64,000 nt of DNA from Clostridia bacterium (GCA_900772475.1 CAAHEI010000039.1:16001-80000), one strand, 5' to 3'. Shown: positions 1 to 9,313, counted from the first letter of the stretch. Numbers and translations: made by a program. The notes: generated from the sequence alone by a model not told the origin.

Positions 1-67
1 AATACACGCAAATGTATGTAAAGAATAAAATAATAACAAAAATGAACAAGACTTTTATTCTTTTCAT
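1..67 (-). CDS. Partial secreted or membrane protein, N-terminus only
   Basis: The gene starts at ATG 67-65 and runs off the left edge. The 22 visible residues begin MKRIKVLFIF and form a basic start followed by a hydrophobic run of about 15 residues, as in a signal peptide or N-terminal anchor. A strong GGAGG lies at about 81-90, some 13 bases upstream, which is rather far. The codon just before the ATG is an in-frame stop, so this is the first possible ATG. A near-consensus promoter lies at 259-287. The mature domain is outside the window, so no function can be given. Confidence 0.5.
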   Translation of the reverse strand, partial: MKRIKVLFIFVIILFFTYICVY

Positions 68-258
68 CTATACTTACAATTCCCCCTCCTTTCATAAAAG
101 CCATAAAAAATGGATGTAAAATAGTAAATTAAATATTTAAGAGAAAAATTTCCTAGACTTAATTTTAGATAAAACTAGTGAAAAAATAATTAAAGATATA
201 AAAAATGAAAATAAAAAAATAATTACTTCATGAATTTTATCACCTCCTTGATAATAAC

Positions 259-287
259 AATATATCATCTTTTTATAGTCAAGTCAA
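259..287 (-). promoter_or_regulatory. Sigma-A-type promoter for the leftmost partial gene
   Basis: On the minus strand TTGACT (287-282) is followed after exactly 17 bases by TATATT (264-259). Transcription would start near 252. The first transcribed bases contain a very strong AAGGAGGTGAT at 249-239, followed by ATG AAG TAA at 231-223, a two-codon ORF. The coding start at 67 is about 185 bases downstream of the predicted transcription start. Confidence 0.6.
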
Positions 288-425
288 GAATTTTCCGTCG
301 CAAATTTTGACACTTATTTTATATATTAAAATTTTAATTTACAAAATATATTTTTTATCACATTTTGTCATTTTTTATTGAATAATTTATAACATTTTGA
401 TATACTCTAAATACTAGGTGATATT

Positions 426-1436
426 ATGGACAATGGCAATAAAAAAACAAAAATATTAATTATTGACGATGACGTCAATATGATGGAAATGATTTCTATT
501 ATGTTAAAAAAATACAATTGTGATGTTTTAATGTATACAGAACCTGTATCTGCAATAGAAAAAATGAAATCAGATAAGTGTGATATTCTTTTAATCAATT
601 ATTTTATGTCCCCAGTAAATGGTGATAAAATTGTGAAACTAGTACGCGAGTTTGATAAAGAAATATATATAATATTAATGTCTTCTCATTCTGAACTTAA
701 TCCATCAATAGAATTAATGCAAAAATTAGATATACAAGCATACTTTGAAAAAAGTTCAAGATTTAATGAGCTAATTATGTTAATACAAGGTGGTATAAAC
801 TACTTAGAACAATTAGAAAAAATAAAAAAATTCGCCTTGAAATTAGACAACTCCCTAATAGATTTTGCAAAAATACTTTTAAATACTATTGGAGCTAAGG
901 ATCATTATACTGAAGAACATTCAGAAAGAGTATCTAAATTTGCAGAAAAATTTGGGGAATATTTAGGACTTGAAGATAAAAATATAGAAACACTACGAAC
1001 AGCTGGTTTATTTCATGATATTGGTAAAATAGGAATTACTGACTCTATTCTTCTTAAGGAAGGTAAACTAACTTATGAAGAGTATGAAATTATTAAATCC
1101 CATCCTGTAATTGGTGCAAATATTTTTGAAACATCCTCATTATTTAAGGATCTTGCTCCAATTATTTTGTCTCATCATGAAAGAATTGATGGAAGTGGAT
1201 ATCCCAACAAATTAAAAGCAAATGAAATTCCTTTTCTTGCAAAGGTACTCACTCTATGTGATTGTTTTGATGCAATAGTTTCCAAAAGACCGTATAAAGA
1301 AGATCACACCGTTGAATTCGGCTTGAGCCAAATTAAACAAGGAATTAATACACAATTTGATAAGGAACTTTCAAATAAATTTATTAAATTTGTAAAAAGT
1401 AATCGTAGAATAATTGATGAAATATTAGAAATATAG
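426..1436 (+). CDS. Response regulator with HD-GYP domain, degenerate receiver
   Basis: This 336-aa protein has an N-terminal receiver domain (about residues 9-125), a short linker, and a C-terminal HD-GYP domain (about 150-330). The HD pair (about 197-198) and the GYP motif (about 258-260) are present with the surrounding metal-binding histidines. HD-GYP domains hydrolyse cyclic di-GMP, so a phosphodiesterase role is likely. The acidic receiver residues D14-D16 are present, but the position where the phosphate-accepting aspartate is expected is N58 (context LLINYF). Phosphorylation may therefore be lost and another signal used. It stands alone on the plus strand, with no histidine kinase beside it, and ends at a perfect 11-bp terminator stem. 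Confidence 0.88.
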   Translation: MDNGNKKTKILIIDDDVNMMEMISIMLKKYNCDVLMYTEPVSAIEKMKSDKCDILLINYFMSPVNGDKIVKLVREFDKEIYIILMSSHSELNPSIELMQKLDIQAYFEKSSRFNELIMLIQGGINYLEQLEKIKKFALKLDNSLIDFAKILLNTIGAKDHYTEEHSERVSKFAEKFGEYLGLEDKNIETLRTAGLFHDIGKIGITDSILLKEGKLTYEEYEIIKSHPVIGANIFETSSLFKDLAPIILSHHERIDGSGYPNKLKANEIPFLAKVLTLCDCFDAIVSKRPYKEDHTVEFGLSQIKQGINTQFDKELSNKFIKFVKSNRRIIDEILEI

Positions 1437-1468
1437 CATACTAATGTTCTAGTATGCTATATTTATTT
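1433..1468. terminator. Bidirectional terminator hairpin between convergent genes
   Basis: A perfect 11-bp stem (1433-1443 with 1450-1460) encloses a 6-base loop and is followed by an AT-rich tail. It overlaps the stop of the HD-GYP gene and lies just after the convergent gene at 1467, so it may serve both strands. Confidence 0.6.
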
Positions 1469-2093
1469 ATTCAATATAAATAGCCATAGGTTTTACTACT
1501 TTTTTAGAATCTTCTAAACAGTTTATAACATAACCTACAATATTTATTTTACATGACATTCTACTCAATAAATTAATATCTGCTTGCATTTTTTCTTTGT
1601 CATACCATATACATATATCATCAATTCTAAAGAAGCCATCCTTATTAGAATATTCAATGCTATCCTCATTTCTACTTTTATATACTTTTATATATCCTGT
1701 CTTTTCATAAATTCTACTTTTTTCATCTCTGTTTTTAATATTTTCTATTTTAGTTATTAATTTATGATAAAACCCAATATTTTTCATATCTGTAATATCC
1801 GATATATTTATATATTTTCTTTCCGTTTGAATATTATATGTCTCTCCATTATCAAAACCGATTCTAATTTTATTGCTAGTAAAATTCCCATTTTTTCTTT
1901 TACATATATCATTCTCTTTAAAAACTTCAAAATTATTACCATTTTCTATACATGGATCAAAGGCAACTTTTTTATTATTCGAATAGTTTTTTATAACTGA
2001 GTATTCAATTACATCTATATCAAAACCAATTTCTCCCATCGAAGCAAGAATTGTCCTTAAAAATGGTTTATCCAAATATATATAATATCTCAT
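1467..2093 (-). CDS. Hypothetical protein, 208 aa
   Basis: I do not recognise this protein. It is soluble-looking, rich in Lys, Asp, Asn and Ile, with no signal peptide, no membrane segment and no obvious catalytic motif. It begins MRYYIYLDKPFLRTIL, and the AGGTGA before the ATG supports the start. It lies 29 bases downstream of the comEA-like gene on the same strand and may be co-transcribed with it. It converges on the HD-GYP regulator. Its length, even codon use and ribosome binding site make it a real gene. Confidence 0.65.
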   Translation of the reverse strand: MRYYIYLDKPFLRTILASMGEIGFDIDVIEYSVIKNYSNNKKVAFDPCIENGNNFEVFKENDICKRKNGNFTSNKIRIGFDNGETYNIQTERKYINISDITDMKNIGFYHKLITKIENIKNRDEKSRIYEKTGYIKVYKSRNEDSIEYSNKDGFFRIDDICIWYDKEKMQADINLLSRMSCKINIVGYVINCLEDSKKVVKPMAIYIE

Positions 2094-2122
2094 TTAATTC
2101 ACCTATTATTATATATGTTTTT

Positions 2123-2704
2123 TTAAATACATATATAATCTTTTATATTATCAAACTTAGATTCACCAATTCCCGGAACATTCATTATGTCTTCTATTTC
2201 TATAAATTTATTTTTGTTTCTATAATTTATTATTTTATTGGCGGTAGATTCCCCTATTCCATTTAAACTTTTAAGCTCTTCTTTTGTTGCAGTATTAATA
2301 TTTATTTTTTCACTATCATTAATTATTTCTTCACTTTCTTCTTCGTTATTACTGTTAATTAAATTATTGCTTTTTTTTGGTACAATTATTTTATCAGAAT
2401 CATTTAATTTTTGTGCTGGGTTAATCTTTGAAATATCGGCTTCATCAGTAAGTCCACCTGCAACATTTAGCAAATCCGTAATCCTAGATTCTTTTTTCAA
2501 GTAATATACTCCTTCTTTTTTTACTTCTCCAGAAATATAAACCCCTATTTTATCTTCAGTACTTGAAATATTTGTATTATTTATATAAAAAGATTCTTTT
2601 CTTTCCTTATCCTGAATAAAAATCGAGATACTCGAAGTTATAAGTATGATTATTAATATAATTTGTATTTTATACTTAATAAAAAATTTTTTTAATTTTA
2701 ACAT
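2123..2704 (-). CDS. comEA: ComEA-like helix-hairpin-helix DNA-binding protein
   Basis: The start chosen is ATG 2704 behind AGGAGG, giving 193 aa. A longer frame reading back to 3088 is only the shadow of dacA. Residues about 8-27 form an N-terminal membrane anchor. A SLBB-type domain follows (about 55-112), and a C-terminal double helix-hairpin-helix (about 130-193) carries NINTATKEEL, LNGIGEST and VPGIGES. ComEA binds incoming DNA at the outer face of the membrane in natural transformation. No comEC or comEB is adjacent, so a role in DNA uptake is inferred from the domains only. It is transcribed divergently from dacA across 70 bases. Confidence 0.85.
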   Translation of the reverse strand: MLKLKKFFIKYKIQIILIIILITSSISIFIQDKERKESFYINNTNISSTEDKIGVYISGEVKKEGVYYLKKESRITDLLNVAGGLTDEADISKINPAQKLNDSDKIIVPKKSNNLINSNNEEESEEIINDSEKININTATKEELKSLNGIGESTANKIINYRNKNKFIEIEDIMNVPGIGESKFDNIKDYICI

Positions 2705-2774
2705 ATAAATTCCTCCTTTTTGTTTATTTTTTATAGTTTTTAATATATAATAAATAGTATGTCCGAGGTGAAAA

Positions 2775-4022
2775 ATGAAAAACAAAAAAAATATTTTAAA
2801 AATATTTTTTATTTTATCTTTTATTTTTATATATTTTTTTACTTGTAGTATAACAAATGCAGCTACTAAAGATGAGAATTTACCAATGTTATACTGTAAT
2901 AATAACATTTTAATGGATGCTGAAACTGGAAATGTATTATTTGAAAAAAATGGATATTCTAAAATATATCCTGCAAGTACGACTAAGGTACTTACAGCTA
3001 TTTTAGTGTTAGAAAATTTATCTTTAGAAGAAAAAGTTGTTGCGTCGCAAAAAGCTATAAATTCTGTCCCAATTGGTAGTTCAGTCATGGGAATAAAACA
3101 AGGAGAGATATTTTCTGTAGAGAATCTGTTATATGGCTTAATATTACCTTCTGGAAATGACGCTGCAATAGTACTTGCCGAAGCCGTAAGCGGAAACGTA
3201 GATAATTTTGTAACTTTAATGAATTCAAAGGCTAGCGAAATAGGTTGTCTTAATACTCACTTTTCTAACCCTCATGGATTTTACGACGAATACCATTATT
3301 CTACTCCTTATGATATGGCCCTTATTCTAAAATACGCAATGAAATATGATGAATTTAGGAAAATAGCACAAACAAAGTCATGGGAACTTCCTATTACTAA
3401 TAAAACAGATACAACAAGAATATTAAAAAACAATAACAGACTTTTAGATAAAAATTACTCTATATTTTATCCATATGCATTAGGTGGTAAAACTGGTTAT
3501 ACCATAGAATCAAGGGGAACGTATATAGGATATGCAAAAAAAGATGATAAATTATTAATAGTTGGAAATTTTGATGGTTCTCAAAATATAAATGGAAAAA
3601 ACGCAAGATTTTTAGACGCAATTAGTTTATGTGATTATGGCTTTTTAAATTATGATAAAGAAAAAATTGTAAGCAAAGATTTATTTAATTTTATTTTTAT
3701 AGATGAAAATAACAATACAAGAAGTAAAATTTCACTTAAAAATGACATATATTCTTTAACGAAAAAAAATAATTATATAACCATTATCCCCTCACTTGAT
3801 ATATCTAATGTGGATAATATAAAAATTTCACTTAAAATACATGGAAACAATATAGACATTCAAAACAATTATGAAACAAAAAGTTCTATATCTACATATA
3901 TTTCTATACATAATATTTTTAAGATATATTTTCCATACTTAGCTTTATTCATATTAATTATTATATTATATATTTTGGTAAGAAAATTGAAAGATAGTTA
4001 TAGAAAAAATAATAGATTATAA
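2775..4022 (+). CDS. dacA: D-alanyl-D-alanine carboxypeptidase (PBP5/6 family)
   Basis: This 415-aa serine peptidase (family S11) trims the terminal D-Ala from peptidoglycan stem peptides. It has a signal peptide (about 1-30). The active-site triad motifs are S68-T-T-K71, S126-G-N128 and K239-T-G241. A C-terminal domain is followed by a membrane segment at about 382-402. Most PBP5 proteins end in an amphipathic helix, so the full C-terminal anchor with a short basic cytoplasmic tail is a variation. The gene stands alone on the plus strand behind a GAGGTGAAAA ribosome binding site and ends at a clear terminator. The family call is secure; the role among paralogues is unknown. Confidence 0.92.
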   Translation: MKNKKNILKIFFILSFIFIYFFTCSITNAATKDENLPMLYCNNNILMDAETGNVLFEKNGYSKIYPASTTKVLTAILVLENLSLEEKVVASQKAINSVPIGSSVMGIKQGEIFSVENLLYGLILPSGNDAAIVLAEAVSGNVDNFVTLMNSKASEIGCLNTHFSNPHGFYDEYHYSTPYDMALILKYAMKYDEFRKIAQTKSWELPITNKTDTTRILKNNNRLLDKNYSIFYPYALGGKTGYTIESRGTYIGYAKKDDKLLIVGNFDGSQNINGKNARFLDAISLCDYGFLNYDKEKIVSKDLFNFIFIDENNNTRSKISLKNDIYSLTKKNNYITIIPSLDISNVDNIKISLKIHGNNIDIQNNYETKSSISTYISIHNIFKIYFPYLALFILIIILYILVRKLKDSYRKNNRL

Positions 4023-4080
4023 TAAAGAAAAGAAAATAAAAGAGAATATAATAGTACAATATACTAATAAACACCCTTTT

Positions 4081-4116
4081 ATCAGTCTGCTAATTACTAG
4101 CAGACTGATATTTTTA
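4081..4116. terminator. Terminator between dacA and the LCP operon
   Basis: A perfect 12-bp stem (4081-4092 with 4098-4109) has a 5-base loop and is followed on the plus strand by ATTTTTATTTT. It lies between the convergent dacA and LCP genes. Confidence 0.75.
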
Positions 4117-4136
4117 TTTTATTAGGTATTGTAATC

Positions 4137-5102
4137 TTAATTGGTACTTATAGTTTCTGATGTAGAATCCGACGATTCTATTAATTTATTTTTTACCAAT
4201 TGTTTTGTTTTGTCTTTATCTAATACAAAATATGAGATATTATTAATATATTTTGCCTCTCCCGGTGCAATACATGAAGAAATATTTGCGGTATTTATTT
4301 TAATAACATCTGTAGAATATTTAAGTGCCTCTCTTGCCGTAATATTGGTATCAGTATTATTAAGTGCAACATTTACTAGGTCTGGAATTTTTGACAAATT
4401 TTTGGCCGACAACACTGTAGATATAAAGTTTTTAATAAATTGCTGTTGAACTTCAGTTCTTTGAAGGTCACCTCTCGCATACCCTGAGCCATCATTTCCC
4501 TTTCTATATCTTACAAATTGTTCAGCTTGTTTTCCATTTAATACTTGTGTACCTTTCTTCAAATTTATATGAAGATTTTGAGTTGGATCATCATATTTCA
4601 TTCTAACTGGCACATCCACTTCAACACCTCCAACTTTATCAACAATCTCTATTAACATTTTGGAATCAAATATTAAATAATAGTCTATATCTACTCCTAT
4701 TAATTCTTCAATTTGCTCCACAAAAGCTTGGGTATTTTTTCCTCTATAAAGTGCATTTAATTTGTGTCCAACACAAAGTTCATTATTAATATATGTGTCC
4801 CTTGGTATTGACATCATAGCGACTTTTCCTGTTTCAACATTATAATTTACATACATCATTGTATCAGTTAAAGTTTGATTTGTTCCACAAATTAGTGCAT
4901 TAATTTCGTTTTTCTTCTTCGTTAATACTTGGTTTTCTTTACTATTACCCCTTGCATCAATTGAATCCTCACCTATTATTCTATTCACTGTATAAACGCC
5001 TGTCCAAGCAATGATTCCAATCACAAAAATTACAACAAAAAAGCATGTAATCTCTTGATATATATTTTTCTTACTCTTCCTGTTCTTCTTATTATTACTC
5101 AT
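4137..5102 (-). CDS. LytR-CpsA-Psr (LCP) family protein, copy 2
   Basis: This 321-aa protein has a basic cytoplasmic start, one membrane segment (about 17-39) and an extracellular LCP domain (about 75-300). LCP enzymes transfer wall teichoic acid or other glycopolymers from lipid carriers to peptidoglycan. Family features visible are IPRDTYI, the region around VDKVGGVEVDVP and the basic stretch FVRYRKGNDGSGYARGDLQR. It is the last gene of the rarA-cvpA-LCP operon and closely resembles the LCP gene directly upstream, so the two are a tandem duplication. The start follows an AAGGGG site. Confidence 0.88.
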   Translation of the reverse strand: MSNNKKNRKSKKNIYQEITCFFVVIFVIGIIAWTGVYTVNRIIGEDSIDARGNSKENQVLTKKKNEINALICGTNQTLTDTMMYVNYNVETGKVAMMSIPRDTYINNELCVGHKLNALYRGKNTQAFVEQIEELIGVDIDYYLIFDSKMLIEIVDKVGGVEVDVPVRMKYDDPTQNLHINLKKGTQVLNGKQAEQFVRYRKGNDGSGYARGDLQRTEVQQQFIKNFISTVLSAKNLSKIPDLVNVALNNTDTNITAREALKYSTDVIKINTANISSCIAPGEAKYINNISYFVLDKDKTKQLVKNKLIESSDSTSETISTN

Positions 5103-5128
5103 AAATCACTTTAAACCCCTTATGTATT

Positions 5129-6100
5129 TTAATAATTACTATTATCTAAACTATCATTTGGAAATTTAGTCTTTATAATATTTTGTGTCTCTGACTTATC
5201 TAAAATATAAAAAGACATCCAAGATGTTGATTTATCACCTACATCTTTTAATGTTCCTGGAGCTGTACACGAATATATTCCATTTATATCGATTCTTGAT
5301 ACATCTGTTATATATTTCGTAGCTTCCCTTGCAGTCATATTTGTTTCTGTATTTTTTAATGCTATATTAATCAAATCTGGTATTTTTGATATATTTTTAG
5401 CAGATATTACCTGTGATATAAATGATTTTATAAATTCTTGTTGAACCTCTGTCCTTTGAACATCACCCATTGGATAACCAACAGTCATATCATTATTATG
5501 TCTAAATCTCACAAAACCCTCAGCCTGTTCACCATTTAGTATTTGTTTCCCAGGTTGTAAATCAATATGTAAATCTTGACTTCCATCATCATATTTCATC
5601 CTAATTGGTACATTTATTTCAACACCGCCTATTGTATCAACCATTTCCTTTAACATTGTAGCGTCAAAAACAAGATAATAATCAATATTTACATTTAACA
5701 TATTTTCCACTTGATTTACAAGAGACATTAATCCTTTGTTTTGATACATATAATTTATTTTATACACTGAACTCATGGTTGGATTAGAAACAATTGAAGT
5801 ATCTCTTGGTATTGACATCATAGCGACTTTTCCTGTTTCAACATTATATTTTACATATATGATGGTGTCTGTTAGCTCTTGATTTTTACCACATACTAAA
5901 GCATTTATAATTTTTTTCTTTGGAGTTGAAAAACTATTTGTATCTTTACCTTCTTGATTTACAACCTCATCTTCGCCAATAACAGCATAATTAATTATAT
6001 ATATTCCCATCCATAAAACAATACTAATTACTGTAATTATTATAACTATAATAGTTGTAATTTGGATAAAATTTTTCTTATCCTTAACCTTTTTTGACAT
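5129..6100 (-). CDS. LytR-CpsA-Psr (LCP) family protein, copy 1
   Basis: The protein has 323 aa from ATG 6100; a GTG two codons earlier lies inside the GAGGTG ribosome binding site and is not favoured. It has an N-terminal membrane anchor (about 14-36) and an extracellular LCP domain with IPRDTSI, VDTIGGVEINVP and the basic arginine-rich stretch ending GDVQRTEVQQEF. The family attaches glycopolymers to the wall. It differs from the downstream copy mainly in the spacer between anchor and domain and at the C-terminus, so the pair may handle different polymers or growth conditions. It starts 10 bases after cvpA. Confidence 0.88.
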   Translation of the reverse strand: MSKKVKDKKNFIQITTIIVIIITVISIVLWMGIYIINYAVIGEDEVVNQEGKDTNSFSTPKKKIINALVCGKNQELTDTIIYVKYNVETGKVAMMSIPRDTSIVSNPTMSSVYKINYMYQNKGLMSLVNQVENMLNVNIDYYLVFDATMLKEMVDTIGGVEINVPIRMKYDDGSQDLHIDLQPGKQILNGEQAEGFVRFRHNNDMTVGYPMGDVQRTEVQQEFIKSFISQVISAKNISKIPDLINIALKNTETNMTAREATKYITDVSRIDINGIYSCTAPGTLKDVGDKSTSWMSFYILDKSETQNIIKTKFPNDSLDNSNY

Positions 6101-6110
6101 ATGCACCTCT

Positions 6111-6746
6111 TTATTTTTTTATACTTCCATTTATAATTTGTACTAATAAGTTATTTTCATACATTACCTTTGTAATATTTGTTTTCTCAATTTTATTACT
6201 AAGGTTGCCTTTTACAATAGGCATTGGAGATATAAAAGCTATTGCAGCAAGAATTAAATAGATTATTACAACTGACTTTAGCCCTCCAACAGTTAATCCT
6301 CCAATTTTATTTATACTATTTAAAATAGGCAAATAAAAAACTGTATTCAATACACCTTTAAGAATAAATATTATTATCAAAGTAACTAAGAATATTGCTA
6401 TAAAACTTACTCCTTTTAATATAAAAGTTGTTACATTATCTGCTTGAGCATCTATTTGCTCTTCAGATATCACTCCATCTATTATTTTACTGTAAATGGT
6501 ATTTTTTTCTATTCCTTCCCTTTGCGCATCTATTGTACTTACTATACCTTTATGGACATTAATATATAAATCATTTCCAAATTTACTATTTTTTAAACAA
6601 TCTGCAATAGGGAATTGTAAAAAGAAAGATAGAACGATCGCAATTATAATTGCGATAAAATTCATCAATACATTTACTAAGCCCTTTTTATATCCAACGT
6701 AAGCGCCTAAAAATACAATTAAAATCAGTATAATATCTATAATCAT
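6111..6746 (-). CDS. CvpA family membrane protein
   Basis: This 211-aa protein has four predicted membrane segments (about 1-20, 26-47, 108-130 and 150-172), with the CvpA/colicin V production family signature near the start (LGAYVGYKKGLVNVL). In Firmicutes this family is often near cell-wall or division genes; its biochemical role is poorly known. Here it sits between a propeller-type membrane protein and two LCP wall enzymes in one operon, which suggests an envelope role. The ribosome binding site AGAGGG supports the start. Confidence 0.75.
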   Translation of the reverse strand: MIIDIILILIVFLGAYVGYKKGLVNVLMNFIAIIIAIVLSFFLQFPIADCLKNSKFGNDLYINVHKGIVSTIDAQREGIEKNTIYSKIIDGVISEEQIDAQADNVTTFILKGVSFIAIFLVTLIIIFILKGVLNTVFYLPILNSINKIGGLTVGGLKSVVIIYLILAAIAFISPMPIVKGNLSNKIEKTNITKVMYENNLLVQIINGSIKK

Positions 6747-6763
6747 AATCTTTATCCCTCTTT

Positions 6764-8032
6764 TTATATATTTATATTATATATTTTATTTGAATATATC
6801 AAAGCCAATGTTTTTCCATTATTAAAAGCTACAATATTTTTTGGTGGAAAGTCTAACTCAATATTTTTTACCTCAATGCCCCATTTATTTACCACCTGCA
6901 AAAAGTCTTGATACACCAAATAATTAAGTACCTTGTAGCTTTTAAATATTTTTGGTGAATCTTCAATTTTTGTTATACTTATATTTGTATTATCAAATCT
7001 ATTTGATACAATAGAATATTTTCCTAAATTTTGCTGACTTAACTCTTTAGAAAGAGTGGAGTAATAATTATTTGATAAACTTACAAACATCATTTGAGAA
7101 GAATCAAAGTTATATATATCCGCTATTTTCTTTGTATCAATATTACATTTTACTATTCTATCATCCAATAACATTATAATATTTCGTTTTTGAATAGTCA
7201 AGTCATAAATGAAATTATTATCAAGCGTGGCAATTGTTTTAATTTGGTTATCATTTAAACTATCAATTATCGAAATAGTCAAACCTGATTTAAATGTATC
7301 AGTATTTGTTTGTACAATAATGAGCTGTTTAGCATTATTTAATATTTTCAAGTTTACAATTGGATTTGAAGATAAATATGCATTATATAAATTTTTACCT
7401 TTTTTTGAATATACCCCCAATACTTTTTTATAACCACTTGTAGAATACTCAACGACATAATTACCATCGCAATCTAGAAATATTTCATCAATTTGTCCAT
7501 CAATTTTAGTATTTAATATTTCTTTTTTATTCTCAAACAAATAAATTTTACCATTGGAATTATTTGATACAATCATAAAATTTTCTTTAATATAAATATT
7601 AGGTGTAAACTTTGAACTAAGTTCATATTCCCAATTTTTCTTTCCTCGTGAATTATATGTCATAATTTTTTGATTACTATAAATCAATAAATCAGAACAA
7701 TACTCATTATATATGTTTGAATCAGTTGATACAATGTCAATTTTATTTTTATCGTCTATCCCAATATTTCTATTCATACTTATACCAAACAGCGGTCCAT
7801 AGTTAAAGAAAATATATGTAATGAAAATAACTAATATAAAAATAATACAAGTAATAAAAGATTTTATCTTTGTATCGCTCTTTTCCCCTTTATTTTTTCT
7901 CACCTTTGATATTTCTTTTATTCTTTTGTCGCGTTCTTTCTTTTTTCTTTCTTTATAGTTATTTACTATTTTAATGCCTTTAGCTAACTCTTCATTATTT
8001 TTTTCAGAATTATTTATTCTTCCTTTTCTCAT
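6764..8032 (-). CDS. Membrane-anchored beta-propeller-like protein (resembles DUF5711)
   Basis: This 422-aa protein has a highly charged cytoplasmic N-terminus (about 1-55, rich in Lys/Arg/Glu) and one membrane segment (about 57-77). A long extracellular part follows, built of repeated beta-strand-rich units typical of PQQ-like or WD-type propellers (recurring patterns such as IYLFENKKE, ILNNAKQLIIV and LVYQDFLQVVNKWG). The layout matches clostridial proteins grouped as DUF5711; that assignment is from memory of the family pattern. Its start overlaps the end of rarA by 23 bases, so the two are translationally linked. Function is unknown; the wall-linked neighbours downstream suggest an envelope task. 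Confidence 0.6.
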   Translation of the reverse strand: MRKGRINNSEKNNEELAKGIKIVNNYKERKKKERDKRIKEISKVRKNKGEKSDTKIKSFITCIIFILVIFITYIFFNYGPLFGISMNRNIGIDDKNKIDIVSTDSNIYNEYCSDLLIYSNQKIMTYNSRGKKNWEYELSSKFTPNIYIKENFMIVSNNSNGKIYLFENKKEILNTKIDGQIDEIFLDCDGNYVVEYSTSGYKKVLGVYSKKGKNLYNAYLSSNPIVNLKILNNAKQLIIVQTNTDTFKSGLTISIIDSLNDNQIKTIATLDNNFIYDLTIQKRNIIMLLDDRIVKCNIDTKKIADIYNFDSSQMMFVSLSNNYYSTLSKELSQQNLGKYSIVSNRFDNTNISITKIEDSPKIFKSYKVLNYLVYQDFLQVVNKWGIEVKNIELDFPPKNIVAFNNGKTLALIYSNKIYNINI

Positions 8033-9269
8033 AATTTTTCTCCCATTTTTTTGGATTATAATATACTTTATCCTTTAACTCATCTGGTAAATATTGTTGT
8101 TTAACATATCCATTTTCAAAATCATGAGGATATTTATATCCTACACCATATCCAAAGTTTTCCATTCCACTAATTTCAGCATTTCTGATGTGCATTGGAA
8201 TTTTTCCAACATCCATGTTTTTGACATCTTCTATAGCTTGGTTTATTCCTAAATAACTTGCATTGGATTTTGGACTCATAGCAACTTCTACAGCAGCTTG
8301 TGCAAGTATAATCCTTGCTTCTGGCATACCTATTTGATGAACAGCTTGCATTGCCGCTACAGCCACAATTAAAGCTTCATTATTTGCTGCTCCTACATCC
8401 TCTGATGCTTGAATAACAATCCTCCTTGCTATAAACATAGGATCTTCGCCTCCTTCAAGCATTCTTGCTAAATAATGTAGTGTTGCATCCGGATCAGAAC
8501 CTCTCATAGATTTTATAAAAGCACTAATTGTATCATAATGAGAGTCATCTGACTTATCATATATAACCTTCTTTTGCATAATACAGTTTTTTATAACATC
8601 CATGTCTATAACTATCTTTCCATCTTCATTCATATTAGTTGTTATAACTGCAAGTTCTAAACTGTTTAGTGCACCCCTTACATCTCCATTAGAAATATAT
8701 CCTAAATATTCTAAAACTTCATTTTTTATATCAAGGTTATATCCTCCAAGTCCATTTTCTTTATCAACTATAGCCGCTTTTAAAATTTTAACAATATTGT
8801 CCTTTGAAAGTTCTTTAAATTTAAATACAGTTGATCTTGAAAGAAGAGCTTTATTTACACTAAAATATGGATTTTCAGTCGTGGCACCAATTAAAATTAC
8901 AGTACCCTTTTCAACATAAGGCAAAAGTGCATCCTGCTGTAACTTGTTAAACCTATGAATTTCGTCTACAAAAAGTATTACTCTACCAGTTGGATTTAAA
9001 AATATATTCTGAGTTTCTTCTACAATTTTTTTTATATCTGCAACACCTGCAGATGTTGCATTGATACTTTCAAATTTATTTTTAGTTGTATGTGCAATTA
9101 TTCTTGCAAGGGAAGTTTTGCCACATCCGGGTGGTCCCCAAAATATTGCAGATGTTAATCTATCTGACTTTATAAGTCTATATAATAATTTATCTTTTCC
9201 TACAATTTCATCTTGACCATAGAAATCGTCAAGTGAAGTAGGCTTCATTCTATATGCTAATGGTTCCAT
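8010..9269 (-). CDS. rarA: Replication-associated recombination protein RarA (MgsA), AAA+ ATPase
   Basis: This 419-aa protein has Walker A GPPGCGKT (45-52), Walker B ILFVDEIH (about 98-105), a sensor-1 GATTENP, and the C-terminal tetramerisation domain with the YLARMLEGGEDP and PKSNASYLGI signatures. RarA acts at stalled replication forks and interacts with SSB and the clamp loader. Length and motifs match the family closely. It is the first gene of an operon continuing into envelope genes, an unusual partnership. An A/T-rich hairpin lies upstream at 9314-9351. Confidence 0.95.
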   Translation of the reverse strand: MEPLAYRMKPTSLDDFYGQDEIVGKDKLLYRLIKSDRLTSAIFWGPPGCGKTSLARIIAHTTKNKFESINATSAGVADIKKIVEETQNIFLNPTGRVILFVDEIHRFNKLQQDALLPYVEKGTVILIGATTENPYFSVNKALLSRSTVFKFKELSKDNIVKILKAAIVDKENGLGGYNLDIKNEVLEYLGYISNGDVRGALNSLELAVITTNMNEDGKIVIDMDVIKNCIMQKKVIYDKSDDSHYDTISAFIKSMRGSDPDATLHYLARMLEGGEDPMFIARRIVIQASEDVGAANNEALIVAVAAMQAVHQIGMPEARIILAQAAVEVAMSPKSNASYLGINQAIEDVKNMDVGKIPMHIRNAEISGMENFGYGVGYKYPHDFENGYVKQQYLPDELKDKVYYNPKKWEKNYEKRKNK

Positions 9270-9313
9270 ATAATCCCTCTTTTTTGTATAATTTTACTTA
9301 TTTATTATATAAT

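Noticed and set aside
2705..3088. Long N-terminal extension of the comEA-like gene
   Set aside because: The extension reads the opposite strand of dacA and lies upstream of the AGGAGG site; it is a shadow frame.
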